This document shows, piece after piece, positions 42,268 through 52,580 of a DNA stretch of 64,000 nucleotides. The stretch comes from Actibacterium sp. MT2.3-13A (GTDB lineage: Bacteria > Pseudomonadota > Alphaproteobacteria > Rhodobacterales > Rhodobacteraceae): contig NZ_JAGSOU010000002.1 of assembly GCF_018139985.1 (NCBI RefSeq), forward strand, positions 1 through 64,000, read 5' to 3'. Position 1 is the first letter of the stretch, and each line of letters opens with the position of its first letter. A model generated the notes under the pieces. The model was not told the DNA's origin and searched no databases. It saw only the letters and a list, made by a program, of their open reading frames with translations. Both the position numbers and the translations under genes were made by a program.

Positions 42268-43830
42268 TCACTCCCATTCGATGGTCCCCGGCGGCTTCGA
42301 GGTCACGTCATAGGTGACGCGGTTGATGCCCTTGACCTCGTTGATGATCCGGGTCGCGGTCTCGCCGAGGAAGTCGTGGCTGAACGGATAGTAATCGGCC
42401 GTCATCCCATCCACGCTCGTGACCGCGCGCAGCGCGCAGGCGTAGTCATAGGTGCGCCCGTCGCCCATCACGCCCACGGTGCGGACGGGCAGGATGGCGA
42501 CGAAGGCCTGCCAGATCTCGTCGTAAAGCCCGTGCTTGCGGATCTGGTCGATGTAGACGGCATCGGCCTTGCGCAGGATCTCCAGCTTCTCGCGGGTGAT
42601 CTCGCCGGGGCAGCGGATGGCGAGGCCGGGGCCGGGAAAGGGGTGGCGGCCGATGAACTGCTCGGGCAGGCCGAGTTCACGGCCCAGCGCGCGCACCTCG
42701 TCCTTGAACAGCTCGCGCAGCGGCTCGACCAGTTTCAGGCCCATCTTCTCGGGCAGGCCGCCGACGTTGTGATGCGACTTGATGGTGACCGAGGGGCCGC
42801 CGGAGAACGAGACGCTCTCGATCACGTCGGGGTAGAGCGTGCCCTGCGCCAGGAACTCCGCCCCCTCGATCTGGTTGGCGTATTTCTGGAACACGTCGAT
42901 GAACAGCCGGCCGATGGTCTTGCGCTTGACCTCGGGGTCCGACACGCCGTCCAGCTCTCCGAGGAACAGGTCGCTTTCGTCGGCATGGATCAGCGGAATG
43001 TTGTAGTTGTCCCGGAACATCGAGACGACTTCCTCCGCCTCGCCCTGGCGCAGCAGCCCGTGATCGACGAAGACGCAGGTCAGCTGGTCGCCGATCGCCT
43101 CGTGGATCAGCACCGCCGCGACCGAGCTGTCGACGCCGCCCGACAGGCCGCAGATCACCCGCTTGTCGCCCACCTGCTCGCGGATCAGGCGAATCGCCTC
43201 GTCGCGGTAGGCGCCCATCGTCCAGTCGCCGGTGAAGCCCGCCAGGCGCACGAAATTCTCGTAAAGCTTCTTGCCGTTGGGCGTGTGGTGCACCTCGGGG
43301 TGGAACTGGACGGCGTAGAACCGGCGCGCGGTATCGGCGGTGATCGCATAGGGGGCGTTGGGCGAGGTGCCGTAGACCTCGAAACCCGGCGCGATCTGCG
43401 AGACATGGTCGCCGTGGCTCATCCAGACCTGCTCGTCGCCCGCAGCGAACCAGCCGTCCAGCAGGTCCAGCGACCCGTTCTTGGCGGTGACATAGGCGCG
43501 GCCGAACTCGGCGGTGCCGTGGCCCGATTCGACCTTGCCGCCGAGCTGGGTCATCATGACCTGCTGGCCGTAGCAGATGCCGAGGATCGGCAGGCCCATC
43601 TCGAACAGTTCCTGCGGTGCGCGCGGACTGCCCTCGCGGGTGACGGAATCGGGGCCGCCCGACAGGATCACCGCCTTCGGCGCCATCTCGCGGATGAACC
43701 CGGCGGTGACGTTCTGGAAGGGGTGGATTTCGCAATAGACGTTCAGCTCGCGCAGGCGCCGCGCAATCAGCTGCGTGACCTGGCTGCCGAAGTCGATGAT
43801 GAGAAGGCGGTCGTGAGAGGTGCTTGTCAT
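42268..43830 (-). CDS. guaA: GMP synthase (glutamine-hydrolysing)
   Basis: A 520-residue enzyme that aminates XMP to GMP. The N-terminal class I glutamine amidotransferase (about 7-200) has the nucleophile Cys in LGICYGQQ and the His/Glu pair in FHPEV. The ATP-pyrophosphatase domain follows with the P-loop [12 protein letters not shown] near 225-236. The C-terminal dimerisation domain begins near 400 ([12 protein letters not shown]) and ends PPGTIEWE. The length is normal. Single gene, with a hairpin between it and the upstream porin gene. Confidence 0.97.
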   Translation of the reverse strand: MTSTSHDRLLIIDFGSQVTQLIARRLRELNVYCEIHPFQNVTAGFIREMAPKAVILSGGPDSVTREGSPRAPQELFEMGLPILGICYGQQVMMTQLGGKVESGHGTAEFGRAYVTAKNGSLDLLDGWFAAGDEQVWMSHGDHVSQIAPGFEVYGTSPNAPYAITADTARRFYAVQFHPEVHHTPNGKKLYENFVRLAGFTGDWTMGAYRDEAIRLIREQVGDKRVICGLSGGVDSSVAAVLIHEAIGDQLTCVFVDHGLLRQGEAEEVVSMFRDNYNIPLIHADESDLFLGELDGVSDPEVKRKTIGRLFIDVFQKYANQIEGAEFLAQGTLYPDVIESVSFSGGPSVTIKSHHNVGGLPEKMGLKLVEPLRELFKDEVRALGRELGLPEQFIGRHPFPGPGLAIRCPGEITREKLEILRKADAVYIDQIRKHGLYDEIWQAFVAILPVRTVGVMGDGRTYDYACALRAVTSVDGMTADYYPFSHDFLGETATRIINEVKGINRVTYDVTSKPPGTIEWE

Positions 43831-43867
43831 GGCAGGCTCTTATGCAAGCTGCCGGATTCTTGCAAGA

Positions 43868-43894
43868 GCCCCCGCACCGATTGGGCGCGGGGGC
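43868..43894 (-). terminator. Hairpin between the second FadL-family gene and guaA
   Basis: GCCCCCGC (43868-43875) and GCGGGGGC (43887-43894) form an 8-bp stem about 10 bases past the porin stop. On the minus strand TCTTGCAAG follows, so termination is probably weak. Confidence 0.5.
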
Positions 43895-43903
43895 GGGGTG
43901 GTT

Positions 43904-45178
43904 TTACCACTTGTAGGTCATGCCGAGGGCCAGTTCGTGCTGGTTCATCCGCACTTTCACCGGCTGGGTCGGGGCCAGCGCCGGGTTGGTGCCGGTCACG
44001 CTGTTCTCGAAGGCATGGGTGTAGGAGCCGGTGACGCCCCAGCCGTTCTCCAGCTTGTAGCTGAAGCCCATCGAGGCATGCCACTGCGGCGTGGCCGGCG
44101 CGAGCAGGTTGAACAGGGTCTCCTGCCTGGGCGCGAATTGCGACGCGTAGGACAGGCCGCCGCGCAGCGTCAGCCGGTCGTTGGCCTTGTAGCTGGCCGC
44201 GACCCGGTAGACATCCATGTCCTTCCAGCCGAAGCCCGGGCCGTTGGCCGCGCCGAAGGGCGCCACGATCGCGGCCGAGCTGTTCGCGATCGCCTTCACA
44301 TCGCCGTAGAAGATGCGCTGATACTCGGCGCTCAGCGTCAGGTCGGGCTTGGCGGCGGGGCGGAAGGCCGCGCCCAGGGTGGCCACGGCGGGGATGTCGA
44401 AATCGCCCCGCTCGGCGAAGAGGCCCGCGTATTTGTCGAACCTCTGCATCTCCATCTCGCTGCGATAGGAGGCGCCGAAGCTCCACTGTGCGTTCGGCTC
44501 GTAGAGCACCCCGAGATTGAAGCCGAAACCGTTGGACCAGTCGTCGCCGTTGTTGCTCAGCGCGGCCGGGTTCGACGAGAACATGCCGAAATTCTCAAGG
44601 CCGGTGGCGCTGAACCGCTGGACGGCGAAGATCGGGGCGACGCCGAGGGTCAGTTTTTCGGACAGCTGGTGGCTGAAATTGGCGGCGAAGAACGCCTGCT
44701 CCAGGTTCACGCCCAGTGGCGAGGTGCCCGCGGGGCCGTAGCCCGGCACGAAGACATTGGTGCCGTATTCGGTGTTCATGCCGCCATTGCCGAACATGAA
44801 CAGGCCCAGCGCGCTGCGCTCGCCCAGCTTGAAGTTCACCCCGCCGCAGGGGATGAGAAACACGTCGTTGCGGCTCTTGAAGGTCCCGGTCTGCAGGCCG
44901 CCGACGCCGGACACGGTGAAGCCGCGATCAGGCGCGAAGGTGGTCAGGCAGAAGCCCGCCTGGTTGCCGACCTTCAGGCCCATGGCCGGGTTCAGCGCCA
45001 GCCCCAGCACGCCGTTGGGCACGGCGACGCCGGCGCCGGCCATGCCCTTCGACCCGCCGCCATAGCCGTTGGCGATATAGCCGTTGGTCGCCTGTGCCGC
45101 GCCCGCCATCCCTGTCACAAGACATGCCATGCCTGCGGCGCGGGCCAGCGTGCGCCCGCGCGTTCTCACGTTTATCAT
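43904..45178 (-). CDS. OmpP1/FadL-family outer-membrane transporter (second copy)
   Basis: A 424-residue outer-membrane protein with a signal peptide to about residue 30. The mature N-terminus, NGYIANGYGGGSKGMAGAGVA, is the FadL-type plug segment, followed by beta strands and a C-terminal GMTYKW. A pair of cysteines (C78 and C92 region, FCLTTFAP and LIPCGGV) could be disulfide-bonded. The start has an AGGGAGAGAG ribosome site. The gene is divergent from the MttB-family gene. Likely import of hydrophobic compounds; the substrate is not known. Confidence 0.88.
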   Translation of the reverse strand: MINVRTRGRTLARAAGMACLVTGMAGAAQATNGYIANGYGGGSKGMAGAGVAVPNGVLGLALNPAMGLKVGNQAGFCLTTFAPDRGFTVSGVGGLQTGTFKSRNDVFLIPCGGVNFKLGERSALGLFMFGNGGMNTEYGTNVFVPGYGPAGTSPLGVNLEQAFFAANFSHQLSEKLTLGVAPIFAVQRFSATGLENFGMFSSNPAALSNNGDDWSNGFGFNLGVLYEPNAQWSFGASYRSEMEMQRFDKYAGLFAERGDFDIPAVATLGAAFRPAAKPDLTLSAEYQRIFYGDVKAIANSSAAIVAPFGAANGPGFGWKDMDVYRVAASYKANDRLTLRGGLSYASQFAPRQETLFNLLAPATPQWHASMGFSYKLENGWGVTGSYTHAFENSVTGTNPALAPTQPVKVRMNQHELALGMTYKW

Positions 45179-45278
45179 ACGGTCTCTCTCCCTTGTGGCG
45201 CGGCCTCCCAGCCGCGCCTCTCCCTAGTGCACGCGCGGGCTGCGCCTTGGCAACCCGCGCGATGTTGTTGGTTTCCCA

Positions 45279-45295
45279 TGTGACATATTTTCACA
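45279..45295. promoter_or_regulatory. Crp/Fnr-like palindrome in the porin-mttB divergent gap
   Basis: TGTGACATATTTTCACA is an inverted repeat TGTGA-N7-TCACA, one base longer in the spacer than the Crp consensus. It sits in the AT-rich part of the 266-base gap between the divergent FadL-family and MttB-family genes, a plausible position for a shared operator. Confidence 0.35.
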
Positions 45296-45444
45296 TTCAT
45301 ATCTGTGTGCAACGGTTTTCTTCACGCCGCCGTGAATGTCGTTTTCGCGATGGAAAGGCCGCATTTCGGCGTCGTCCGTCCGGGGGATCGGCTATACCCG
45401 ATGCGCACCGGGCCTGTTCGGCCCGGAAGACAGGAGGCCCGGAC

Positions 45445-46983
45445 ATGGAAGAGGCACGCAGCAGACGGCGCGGCGGCGGCGGCGCGGCGCGGCGCGCAGA
45501 GCGCAGCGCGCCCCGGATCGAGGCCGCGAAATTCATCGAGAGGAAGATCCCGACTCTCGACCTGCTGACCGAAGAGGCGCTGGCCATCATCGAGGACAAC
45601 GCCGAGACCGTGCTCGAAGAAATCGGCGTGGCCTTCGTCGAGAATCCGCAGGCGCTGGAGCGCTGGCGCCAGGCCGGCGCCGATGTGCGGGGCGAGAGGG
45701 TGCGGATCCCGCGCGGGCTGGCCCGCCGGCTGTGCGCGACGGCGCCCGCGCGCTTCACCCAGCACGCCCGCAACCCCGCCCGCAGCGTCGAGATCGGCGG
45801 CGACTCGCTGGTGCTGGCCCCGGTCTACGGCCCGCCCTTCGTGCGCGACCTGGCCGGCGGGCGCCGCTACGCCACGATGGAGGATTTCCGCACCTTCGTG
45901 AAGCTCGGCTACATGTCGAAATACCTGCACCATTCCGGCGGCACGGTGTGCGAGCCGACCGACGTCGCGGTGAACAAGCGCCACCTCGACATGCTGCACG
46001 CCCACATGACGCTGTCCGACAAACCGTTCATGGGCTCGGTGACCGAGCCCGCCCGCGCCCGCGATTCGGTGGAGATGTGCGAGATCCTGTTCGGCCGCGA
46101 TTTCGTCGCCGAGAACACGGTGATGACCTCGCTGATCAACATCAACTCGCCGCTGACCTTCGACGCCACCATGATGGGCGCGCTTGAGGTCTATGCCGCG
46201 GCGAACCAGGCCTGCATCGTCTCACCCTTCATCGTCGGCGGCGCGATGGCGCCGGTCTCGGTGATGGGGACGCTGACGCAGGTGCTGGCCGAGGTGCTGG
46301 CGGGCGTCGCCTATTCGCAGCTGGTCCGGCCCGGCGCGCCGGTGATCTTCGGTGCCTTCGTGACCTCGATCGACATGAACTCGGGCGCGCCCACCTTCGG
46401 CACGCCGGAGGCCAGCCAGATCCTCTACGGCGCGGGGCAGCTGGCGCGGCGGCTGGGGCTGCCGTTCCGGTCGGGCGGCGGGCTGTGCGGCTCCAAGCTG
46501 CCCGACGCGCAGGCGGCCTACGAATCCGCCAACACGCTGAACGCGGCGCTGATGGGGGGCGTCAATTTCATGCTCCACGCCTGCGGCTGGCTGGAGGGCG
46601 GGCTGGTGGCGAGCTTCGAAAAGTTCGTCATGGATGCCGACCAGCTGGGCGCGCTGCACAAGCTGGCGGCGGGGGTGGCCATCGACGAGGCGGCGCAGGC
46701 GATGGATGCGATCCGCGAGGTCGGACCGGGCGGCCATTACCTCGGCTGCGCCCATACCCAGGCGCATTTCAAAGAGGCGTTCTGGCGCACCGATCTGCTG
46801 GACTACAAACCCTACGAGACCTGGGACGAGGAGGGCGCGCGCGACACCGTGGCGCTGGCCGCCGCACGCCTCCGCAAATTGCTGTCCGAGTATCAGCAAC
46901 CCGCCCTCGACCCCGGCATCGCCGAGGCGCTCGCCGGCTATGTGGCCGAGAGGAAGGCGTCGATGCCCGACGCCTTCACCTGA
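45445..46983 (+). CDS. MttB-family methyltransferase (non-pyrrolysine type)
   Basis: A 512-residue protein of the trimethylamine methyltransferase family. The N-terminal 25 residues are Arg/Ala-rich. The catalytic barrel carries family segments such as LTEEALAIIEDNAETVLEEIGV near 40-61, GGTVCEPTDVAVNKRHLDML near 166-185, SPLTFDATMMGALEVYA near 235-251 and ATQ-like AAYESANTL. No in-frame amber codon interrupts the gene, so this is a non-pyrrolysine homologue, a group that demethylates quaternary amines such as betaines via a corrinoid protein. AGGAGG lies upstream of the ATG. No corrinoid-protein gene is adjacent. Confidence 0.88.
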   Translation: MEEARSRRRGGGGAARRAERSAPRIEAAKFIERKIPTLDLLTEEALAIIEDNAETVLEEIGVAFVENPQALERWRQAGADVRGERVRIPRGLARRLCATAPARFTQHARNPARSVEIGGDSLVLAPVYGPPFVRDLAGGRRYATMEDFRTFVKLGYMSKYLHHSGGTVCEPTDVAVNKRHLDMLHAHMTLSDKPFMGSVTEPARARDSVEMCEILFGRDFVAENTVMTSLININSPLTFDATMMGALEVYAAANQACIVSPFIVGGAMAPVSVMGTLTQVLAEVLAGVAYSQLVRPGAPVIFGAFVTSIDMNSGAPTFGTPEASQILYGAGQLARRLGLPFRSGGGLCGSKLPDAQAAYESANTLNAALMGGVNFMLHACGWLEGGLVASFEKFVMDADQLGALHKLAAGVAIDEAAQAMDAIREVGPGGHYLGCAHTQAHFKEAFWRTDLLDYKPYETWDEEGARDTVALAAARLRKLLSEYQQPALDPGIAEALAGYVAERKASMPDAFT

Positions 46984-46995
46984 CCGGCCGGCGGC

Positions 46996-47295
46996 TCAGG
47001 CCCCGTCCCGGCGCGGGGCGGGCGGCAGCAGCCGCGCCTCGGCCATCAGCGCAATCAGCACGTCCACATGGCGGCTGATCGAATAGCTGGCGTCGCCCGC
47101 GCGACGGGTGGCTTCCAGCCGTTCCTCCTGCTCAAGCAGACGGTCCAGCGCCTGGGCGGGCGCAAGCAGGCGCGGGCTGTCCACCAGCCGGGCCAGATCG
47201 CGCTCGCGGCGGTATTCCTCCATCCCCAGCCGCGCGGCGCGGATCAGCAGGCGCGGGCGGCGCAGGGCCTTCAGAACGGTCAGCGGATCGGACAT
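46996..47295 (-). CDS. DUF6477-family small protein
   Basis: A 99-residue soluble protein, highly helical and Arg/Leu-rich (LTVLKALRRPRLLIRAARLG near 5-24, LLEQEERLEATRRAG later). This size and pattern match a short family seen in Rhodobacteraceae (DUF6477), by recollection. AAGGAG precedes the ATG. It converges on the MttB gene with a 12-base gap and is divergent from the DUF6456 gene. The function is unknown. Confidence 0.65.
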   Translation of the reverse strand: MSDPLTVLKALRRPRLLIRAARLGMEEYRRERDLARLVDSPRLLAPAQALDRLLEQEERLEATRRAGDASYSISRHVDVLIALMAEARLLPPAPRRDGA

Positions 47296-47433
47296 CGGGA
47301 CGCTCCTTCGGATATGTGTTCCGAGCCCAGAATGATGCAACGCTGGCGGGTGTTGCGCCCGGGCGGAGAGCAGCGCGCGGAGCTTTCAGAAATGTTTATG
47401 AATTAGAAACAATTATTTCCAACGACGAAAACG

Positions 47434-47448
47434 TTAACCTGCCGGTAA
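47434..47448. promoter_or_regulatory. Near-match to a CtrA-type box upstream of the DUF6456 gene
   Basis: TTAACCTGCCGGTAA has TTAA-N7-GTAA, one base off the full CtrA consensus, in the 232-base gap between the DUF6477 and DUF6456 genes. Confidence 0.35.
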
Positions 47449-47527
47449 CAATGACAACCCTAGCGTGAACTCCACCTGTGGATAAATTCACCGCGGCGGC
47501 AGGCCAGGATCGAAGGAACGCAGCGCA

Positions 47528-48664
47528 ATGGGAAATCCCGCTTCGCCGGACAGCTCACATGCCGTCGCGCCGCCGCCCTGGCTGCCGCAGCCGACCTACT
47601 GGTATCTGGCGCATACCGAGGCGGGGCAGTCGCTGCGCGCTCTGGCCCGCAGCGCGGGGTGCCATGCCTCGACCATCCTGCGCCATGTCCGCCGCCTCGA
47701 GCAGCGCCGCGACGACCCGCTTTGCGACAGCGCGCTGGCCCAGCTCGGCCGGCAGCTGTTTCCCGTCCCCCACCCCCGGAGCCGAAACGAGGATTGCCAA
47801 GCCATGACTGCATTTGCCAGATCGCCCAAGACTCTGACCGACGGCGCCACCCTCAACCGTGAGGCGCGGCGCATCCTGCGCCGGCTTTGCGAGACCGGCG
47901 CCTTCCTGGCGATCGCGCCGGAGATGGACAAGGCCGTGGTGCTGAAACAGATGGGTCAGGACGCGGCCACGCGGATCGGGGTGCTCGACCGTGCGGTGGC
48001 CGAGGCCTTCGTGCTGAAGGACTGGATCAGCTGCGCCAAGCCCGGCCGGGTTACCACCTACCGTATCACCCAGGCCGGCCGCAGCGCGCTGAAGCGGATG
48101 CTGGCCGAGGAGGCGCCGGCGGCCGCCGGCTTTTCCGAGGCCGCGCGGCCCTTCGCCGACCAGCACCGCGACTGGGGCACGCGCGTGGTGATGGAGCCGG
48201 GCGCCGAGGCGCCGCGCGCGCTGCGCGCCAACCTCGCGGAATCGCCGCTGGCGCTGCTGGCGCGGCGGCGCGACCGCAACGGGCAGCCCTTCCTGACGCC
48301 CGACCTGGTGGCGGCGGGTGAGCGGCTGCGCGAGGATTTCGAGCTGGCCCAGATGGGCCCGCGCGTCACCCAGAACTGGGACCGTTTCCTGACCGGGGGC
48401 GAACGCGGCAGCTTCGCCGGCGCGGGACCCGCGGAGGGGTCGCGCGGCGCGCGCGACCGCGTCACCTCGGCGCTGCGCGACCTCGGACCGGGGTTGGGCG
48501 ACGTGGTGCTGCGCTGCTGCTGCTATCTCGAAGGGATGGAGGCGGCGGAGAAGCGCATGGGCTGGTCGGCGCGCTCGGGCAAGGTCGTGCTGCGCATCGC
48601 GCTGCAACGGCTGAAGCGCCATTACGAGGAGCTCAGCGCCGCCGGGGCCGATCTGATCGGCTGA
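47528..48664 (+). CDS. DUF6456 domain-containing putative DNA-binding protein
   Basis: A 378-residue protein. Residues about 25-62 look like a helix-turn-helix (TEAGQSLRALARSAGCHASTILRHVRRLE), a second winged-helix-like segment appears at about 105-175 (LNREARRILRRL, and VTTYRITQAGRSALKRML), and the C-terminal third (LRDLGPGLGDVVLRCCCYLEGMEAAEKRMGW) matches the DUF6456 pattern found across alphaproteobacteria. An AAGGAA ribosome site supports the ATG. It is probably a transcription regulator; targets unknown. Its stop abuts that of the VIT1-like gene. Confidence 0.75.
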   Translation: MGNPASPDSSHAVAPPPWLPQPTYWYLAHTEAGQSLRALARSAGCHASTILRHVRRLEQRRDDPLCDSALAQLGRQLFPVPHPRSRNEDCQAMTAFARSPKTLTDGATLNREARRILRRLCETGAFLAIAPEMDKAVVLKQMGQDAATRIGVLDRAVAEAFVLKDWISCAKPGRVTTYRITQAGRSALKRMLAEEAPAAAGFSEAARPFADQHRDWGTRVVMEPGAEAPRALRANLAESPLALLARRRDRNGQPFLTPDLVAAGERLREDFELAQMGPRVTQNWDRFLTGGERGSFAGAGPAEGSRGARDRVTSALRDLGPGLGDVVLRCCCYLEGMEAAEKRMGWSARSGKVVLRIALQRLKRHYEELSAAGADLIG

Positions 48665-49375
48665 TCAGCCGCCGACCCACATGCCCACCAGATAGGCCAC
48701 CGCGGCGCAGAGCCCGCCGACCAGCACCGTCTCCAGGATCGACCGCGCCGGCGCGTCGCCGGTGGCGTGCCAGCGCAGCACGCCCAGCGCCACCAGCGCC
48801 GAGAAGGTCGCGAGAAGCGACAGCTGGAACGTGGCCGGGGTGGCGGGCCACAGGAAATAGGGCACCAGCGGGATCGCCCCGAATACGAGGAAGGCGAAGA
48901 GGGTGAACAGCCCGTTGGCCGCGGGCCGCTGGTCGCGCGGGTGGCTCAGCCCGTGGGCATAGGCCATCATCATCTCGGCCATCACCTGCGGGTGGCGGGC
49001 CAGGATCGCGCTGGCGGCCTGCGCGTCCGACGAGTTGAGCCCGCGCTTGCGGAACAGCTCCGACAGGCGCGCGCGCGCGGCGGGCGTGTCCTGGGCGATG
49101 GCGCGCAGCGTCTCCCTGTGGCGCATCCGGTAGAGGTCGTGCTGCGAACGCAGCGACAGGAACTCGCCCAGCCCCATCGAGACCCCGTCGGCAAAGAGGT
49201 TGGCCAGCCCGAAGACCAGCACCGCCAGCGCGCCGATCTCGGCCGCGCCCTCGGACCGCGCACCAGCAAAGCCGGCGACGATGGCGAAGGTGGTGACGAT
49301 CCCGTCATTGCCGCCGAAGACGATCTGCTTGAGGAATTCCTGCACCCGCCCGAAGCGGGGCCCGTCTGCTGCCAT
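48665..49375 (-). CDS. VIT1/CCC1-family iron/manganese transporter
   Basis: A 236-residue membrane protein with five predicted helices. The first helix region has the family signature FLKQIVFGGNDGIVTTFAIVAGFAGA (residues about 14-39), and a second is GLANLFADGVSMGLGEFLS near 56-74. A cytosolic helical loop with acidic/His residues (about 80-150) resembles the metal-binding domain of VIT. Its role is probably export of Fe2+ or Mn2+. GGGAGGTG lies upstream of the ATG at 49375. It ends back to back with the DUF6456 gene. Confidence 0.88.
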   Translation of the reverse strand: MAADGPRFGRVQEFLKQIVFGGNDGIVTTFAIVAGFAGARSEGAAEIGALAVLVFGLANLFADGVSMGLGEFLSLRSQHDLYRMRHRETLRAIAQDTPAARARLSELFRKRGLNSSDAQAASAILARHPQVMAEMMMAYAHGLSHPRDQRPAANGLFTLFAFLVFGAIPLVPYFLWPATPATFQLSLLATFSALVALGVLRWHATGDAPARSILETVLVGGLCAAVAYLVGMWVGG

Positions 49376-49502
49376 TCCGGCACCTCCCTGGCCTTGCCGT
49401 CGCACATGCTAGACCCGGCGGCGGGGCATTGAAACCGGATTTGCGCCCGGCTGCCCGGGGGCGCGCGCGCGGCGCGGGGGCTCCGGGGGACGAGGCGCGC
49501 CG

Positions 49503-49537
49503 GAACGCAAATCGCCCCGGCCGATGACCGGGGCGAT
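49503..49537 (-). terminator. Rho-independent terminator of the peroxiredoxin gene
   Basis: A perfect 10-bp stem (ATCGCCCCGG / CCGGGGCGAT, 7-base loop) lies 19 bases past the peroxiredoxin stop and is followed on the minus strand by TTGCGTTC. Confidence 0.75.
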
Positions 49538-49555
49538 CGTGGGATATTCCGGGCC

Positions 49556-50104
<549 letters not shown>

Positions 50105-50314
50105 CGGATTCTCCTGTCAGGGTTGGGAAATGCTGCGATGCAGCTTCGTTCGGGCAGCGAATTAGAAGAATTCCAGATCGTTGCCAATGGCAAAGCCGCC
50201 GCCGATCCGCGAAAATGCCCCGCGAGAAGCGCAAAGCCGGTTTGCATCCGGAGAAGGGGCATTGGTTCCGGGCGCGGAGTCTTCTATACAGGGGCGCGAA
50301 ACGAGGAACCCGCC

Positions 50315-51265
50315 ATGCGTGATCTGAAAATTCCGTCCGAACGCCACCCCGAAAAGGCGCACCGCCCCGACAACGCGCAGCCGCGCAAGCCCAGCTGGAT
50401 CCGCGTCAAGGCGCCCAGCGGCACGGGCTATCAGGAAACCCACAAGATCATGCGCGAGCATAACCTGGTGACCGTCTGCGAGGAGGCCGGGTGCCCCAAC
50501 GCCGGCGAATGCTGGAGCCAGGGCCACGCCACCATGATGATCATGGGCGAGATCTGCACCCGCGGCTGCACCTTCTGCAACGTGGCCACCGGCAAGCCGG
50601 ACGTGCTGGACGCGTTCGAGCCGGGCCGGGTCGCCGACGCGGTGGCCAAGCTGGGGCTGAAACATGTGGTCATCACCTCCGTGGACCGCGACGATGTCGC
50701 CGATGGCGGGGCCGAGCATTTCGCCCAGACCATCCGCGCCGTGCGCCACCGCTCGCCGACGACCACGATCGAGATCCTGACGCCCGACTTCCTGAAATGC
50801 GGCCCCGAGGCGCTGGAGGTCGTGGTCGCGGCGAAACCGGACGTGTTCAACCACAACCTCGAAACCGTGCCGGGGCTTTACCCCGAGGTGCGGCCCGGCG
50901 CGCGCTATTTCCACTCGCTGCGGCTGCTCCAGCGGGTCAAGGAGATCGACCCCTCGATGTTCACCAAGTCGGGCATCATGGTGGGCCTCGGCGAGGACCG
51001 GCAGGGGGTGCTGCAGGTGATGGACGACATGCGCGCGGCGGATATCGATTTCCTGACCATCGGCCAGTATCTGCAACCCACGCCCAAGCATCACCGGGTG
51101 GATCGCTTCGTCACCCCCGAGGAATTCGCGGCCTATGAGAAGGCCGCCTATGGCAAGGGCTTCCTGATGGTCTCGGCTACGCCGCTGACGCGCTCCTCCT
51201 ATCATGCGGGCGACGATTTCGCGCGCCTGCGCGCGGCGCGGATGAAGAAGCTCGGCCAGGCATGA
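50315..51265 (+). CDS. lipA: Lipoyl synthase LipA
   Basis: A 316-residue radical-SAM enzyme that inserts two sulfurs into octanoyl groups on lipoyl domains. The auxiliary cluster motif is [12 protein letters not shown] near 51-62 and the radical-SAM motif [10 protein letters not shown] near 77-86, with the SAM-binding TSVDRDD and the C-terminal RSSYHAG. ACGAGGAA precedes the ATG. It overlaps the following amidohydrolase gene by 4 bases (ATGA). Confidence 0.97.
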   Translation: MRDLKIPSERHPEKAHRPDNAQPRKPSWIRVKAPSGTGYQETHKIMREHNLVTVCEEAGCPNAGECWSQGHATMMIMGEICTRGCTFCNVATGKPDVLDAFEPGRVADAVAKLGLKHVVITSVDRDDVADGGAEHFAQTIRAVRHRSPTTTIEILTPDFLKCGPEALEVVVAAKPDVFNHNLETVPGLYPEVRPGARYFHSLRLLQRVKEIDPSMFTKSGIMVGLGEDRQGVLQVMDDMRAADIDFLTIGQYLQPTPKHHRVDRFVTPEEFAAYEKAAYGKGFLMVSATPLTRSSYHAGDDFARLRAARMKKLGQA

Positions 51266-52401
51266 CGCCGGAGCGGCGGGCGCGGCTGGCGGCCCTGCGC
51301 CATGAGCTGCACCGTTGTCCCGAGCTTTCGGGCGAAGAGGCGGCGACCGCCGCGAGAATCGCCGAGTTTCTCGCGCAACATCACCCCGACGCGCTGCTGA
51401 CCGGGCTCGGCGGTCACGGCGTCGCGGCGGTGTTCGCGGGCGCGGCGGCCGGCCCGACAGTGCTGATCCGGGCCGAGTTGGACGCGCTGCCGATCGAGGA
51501 GATCTCCGACGCCGATCACCGCTCCGCCGTGCCGGGCAGGGGGCATCTGTGCGGCCACGACGGCCACATGGCCATGGTCGCGGCACTGGCCGAGGATCTG
51601 CGGGAGCGCCCCGCGTGCGGCCGCGTCGTGCTGCTGTTCCAGCCCGCCGAGGAAACCGGCAAGGGCGCGCGCGCGGTGCTGGGCGACCCGCGCTTCGCCG
51701 TGCTTGCCCCCGACTACGCCTTCGCCTTGCACAACACGCCCGGACTGCCGCTGGGCGAGGTGCGCCTGTGCCGCGGCGCGGCCAACTGCGCCTCGCGCGG
51801 GATGCGGGTGCGGCTGGCGGGAAGGACGTCGCACGCCGCAGCGCCTCAGGACGGCATTTCGCCCATGCAGGTGATGGCGCGGCTGATGCCGGGGCTGGTG
51901 GCGCTGGGGCCGGGCGGGACGCTGGACGAAGGTTTCGCGCAGGTGACCCTGACCCATGCGCGGCTGGGCGAGGCCACATTCGGCGTCGCGCCGGGCGCGG
52001 GCGAGATCTGGGCCACGCTGCGCACCGTGACCGACGCGCGGATGCAGGCCCTCTGCGCCGCGGCCGAGGCGCTGGTGCGGCGCGAGGCCGGGGTCGAGGG
52101 GCTGAAGGTCGAGATCGGATATGACGACATCTTCGACGCCAGCACCAACCACCCCGAGGCCGTGGCCGCGCTGGAACGGGCGCTCATCGCCGAACAGACG
52201 CCGTGGCAGCCCGCGGATGGGCCGCAGCGCTGGTCCGAGGATTTCGGCCGCTTCGGCATGGGCGCGAAGGCCGCGATGTTCTGGCTGGGCGCGGGCGAGG
52301 GGCAGCCGCAACTGCACAATCCCGATTACGATTTCCCCGACGCGCTGATCCCGATCGGCGCGGGCATCTTCCGCCGGGCGATCCGGCAACTGCTGGGTTA
52401 G
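51262..52401 (+). CDS. M20-family amidohydrolase (hippurate hydrolase-like)
   Basis: A 379-residue metallo-amidohydrolase. It has [18 protein letters not shown] near 11-28, the metal motif [12 protein letters not shown] near 93-104, [17 protein letters not shown] near 129-145 (catalytic Glu), and a lid domain (about 175-290) with the MQVMARLM segment. It hydrolyses N-acyl amino acids or similar amides; the substrate is unknown. It is coupled to lipA by ATGA and ends overlapping the convergent 60-residue gene by 4 bases. Confidence 0.92.
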   Translation: MTPERRARLAALRHELHRCPELSGEEAATAARIAEFLAQHHPDALLTGLGGHGVAAVFAGAAAGPTVLIRAELDALPIEEISDADHRSAVPGRGHLCGHDGHMAMVAALAEDLRERPACGRVVLLFQPAEETGKGARAVLGDPRFAVLAPDYAFALHNTPGLPLGEVRLCRGAANCASRGMRVRLAGRTSHAAAPQDGISPMQVMARLMPGLVALGPGGTLDEGFAQVTLTHARLGEATFGVAPGAGEIWATLRTVTDARMQALCAAAEALVRREAGVEGLKVEIGYDDIFDASTNHPEAVAALERALIAEQTPWQPADGPQRWSEDFGRFGMGAKAAMFWLGAGEGQPQLHNPDYDFPDALIPIGAGIFRRAIRQLLG

Positions 52402-52580
52402 CGCGCGATCCGCCCGCGCGGCGTGCCCTCCAGCGTCAGCCAGTCGGGCCAGCCGAAAAACCGCTCCAGTGCGACCAGCAGCAGGCAGAGCGCGACCACC
52501 CCGAGCACCAGCTTCACCCGTTTTTCGCTGGGCGGGTTGCGCGCCCAGCGGGACGCGCGCAGCAGCCAGCGCATGCTCAT
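52398..52580 (-). CDS. Small single-pass membrane protein coupled to hpt
   Basis: A 60-residue protein with a basic N-terminus ([15 protein letters not shown]) and one membrane helix (about 21-42, [21 protein letters not shown]). Its start overlaps the hpt stop (ATGA) and its end overlaps the convergent M20 gene by 4 bases. No family was recognised; such short proteins after hpt are inferred to be conserved in the group. Confidence 0.65.
   Translation of the reverse strand: MSMRWLLRASRWARNPPSEKRVKLVLGVVALCLLLVALERFFGWPDWLTLEGTPRGRIAR

Noticed and set aside
45445-46983. A pyrrolysine-containing trimethylamine methyltransferase
   Set aside because: No in-frame TAG occurs inside the gene, and no pyl genes are in the window; it belongs to the non-pyrrolysine homologues.
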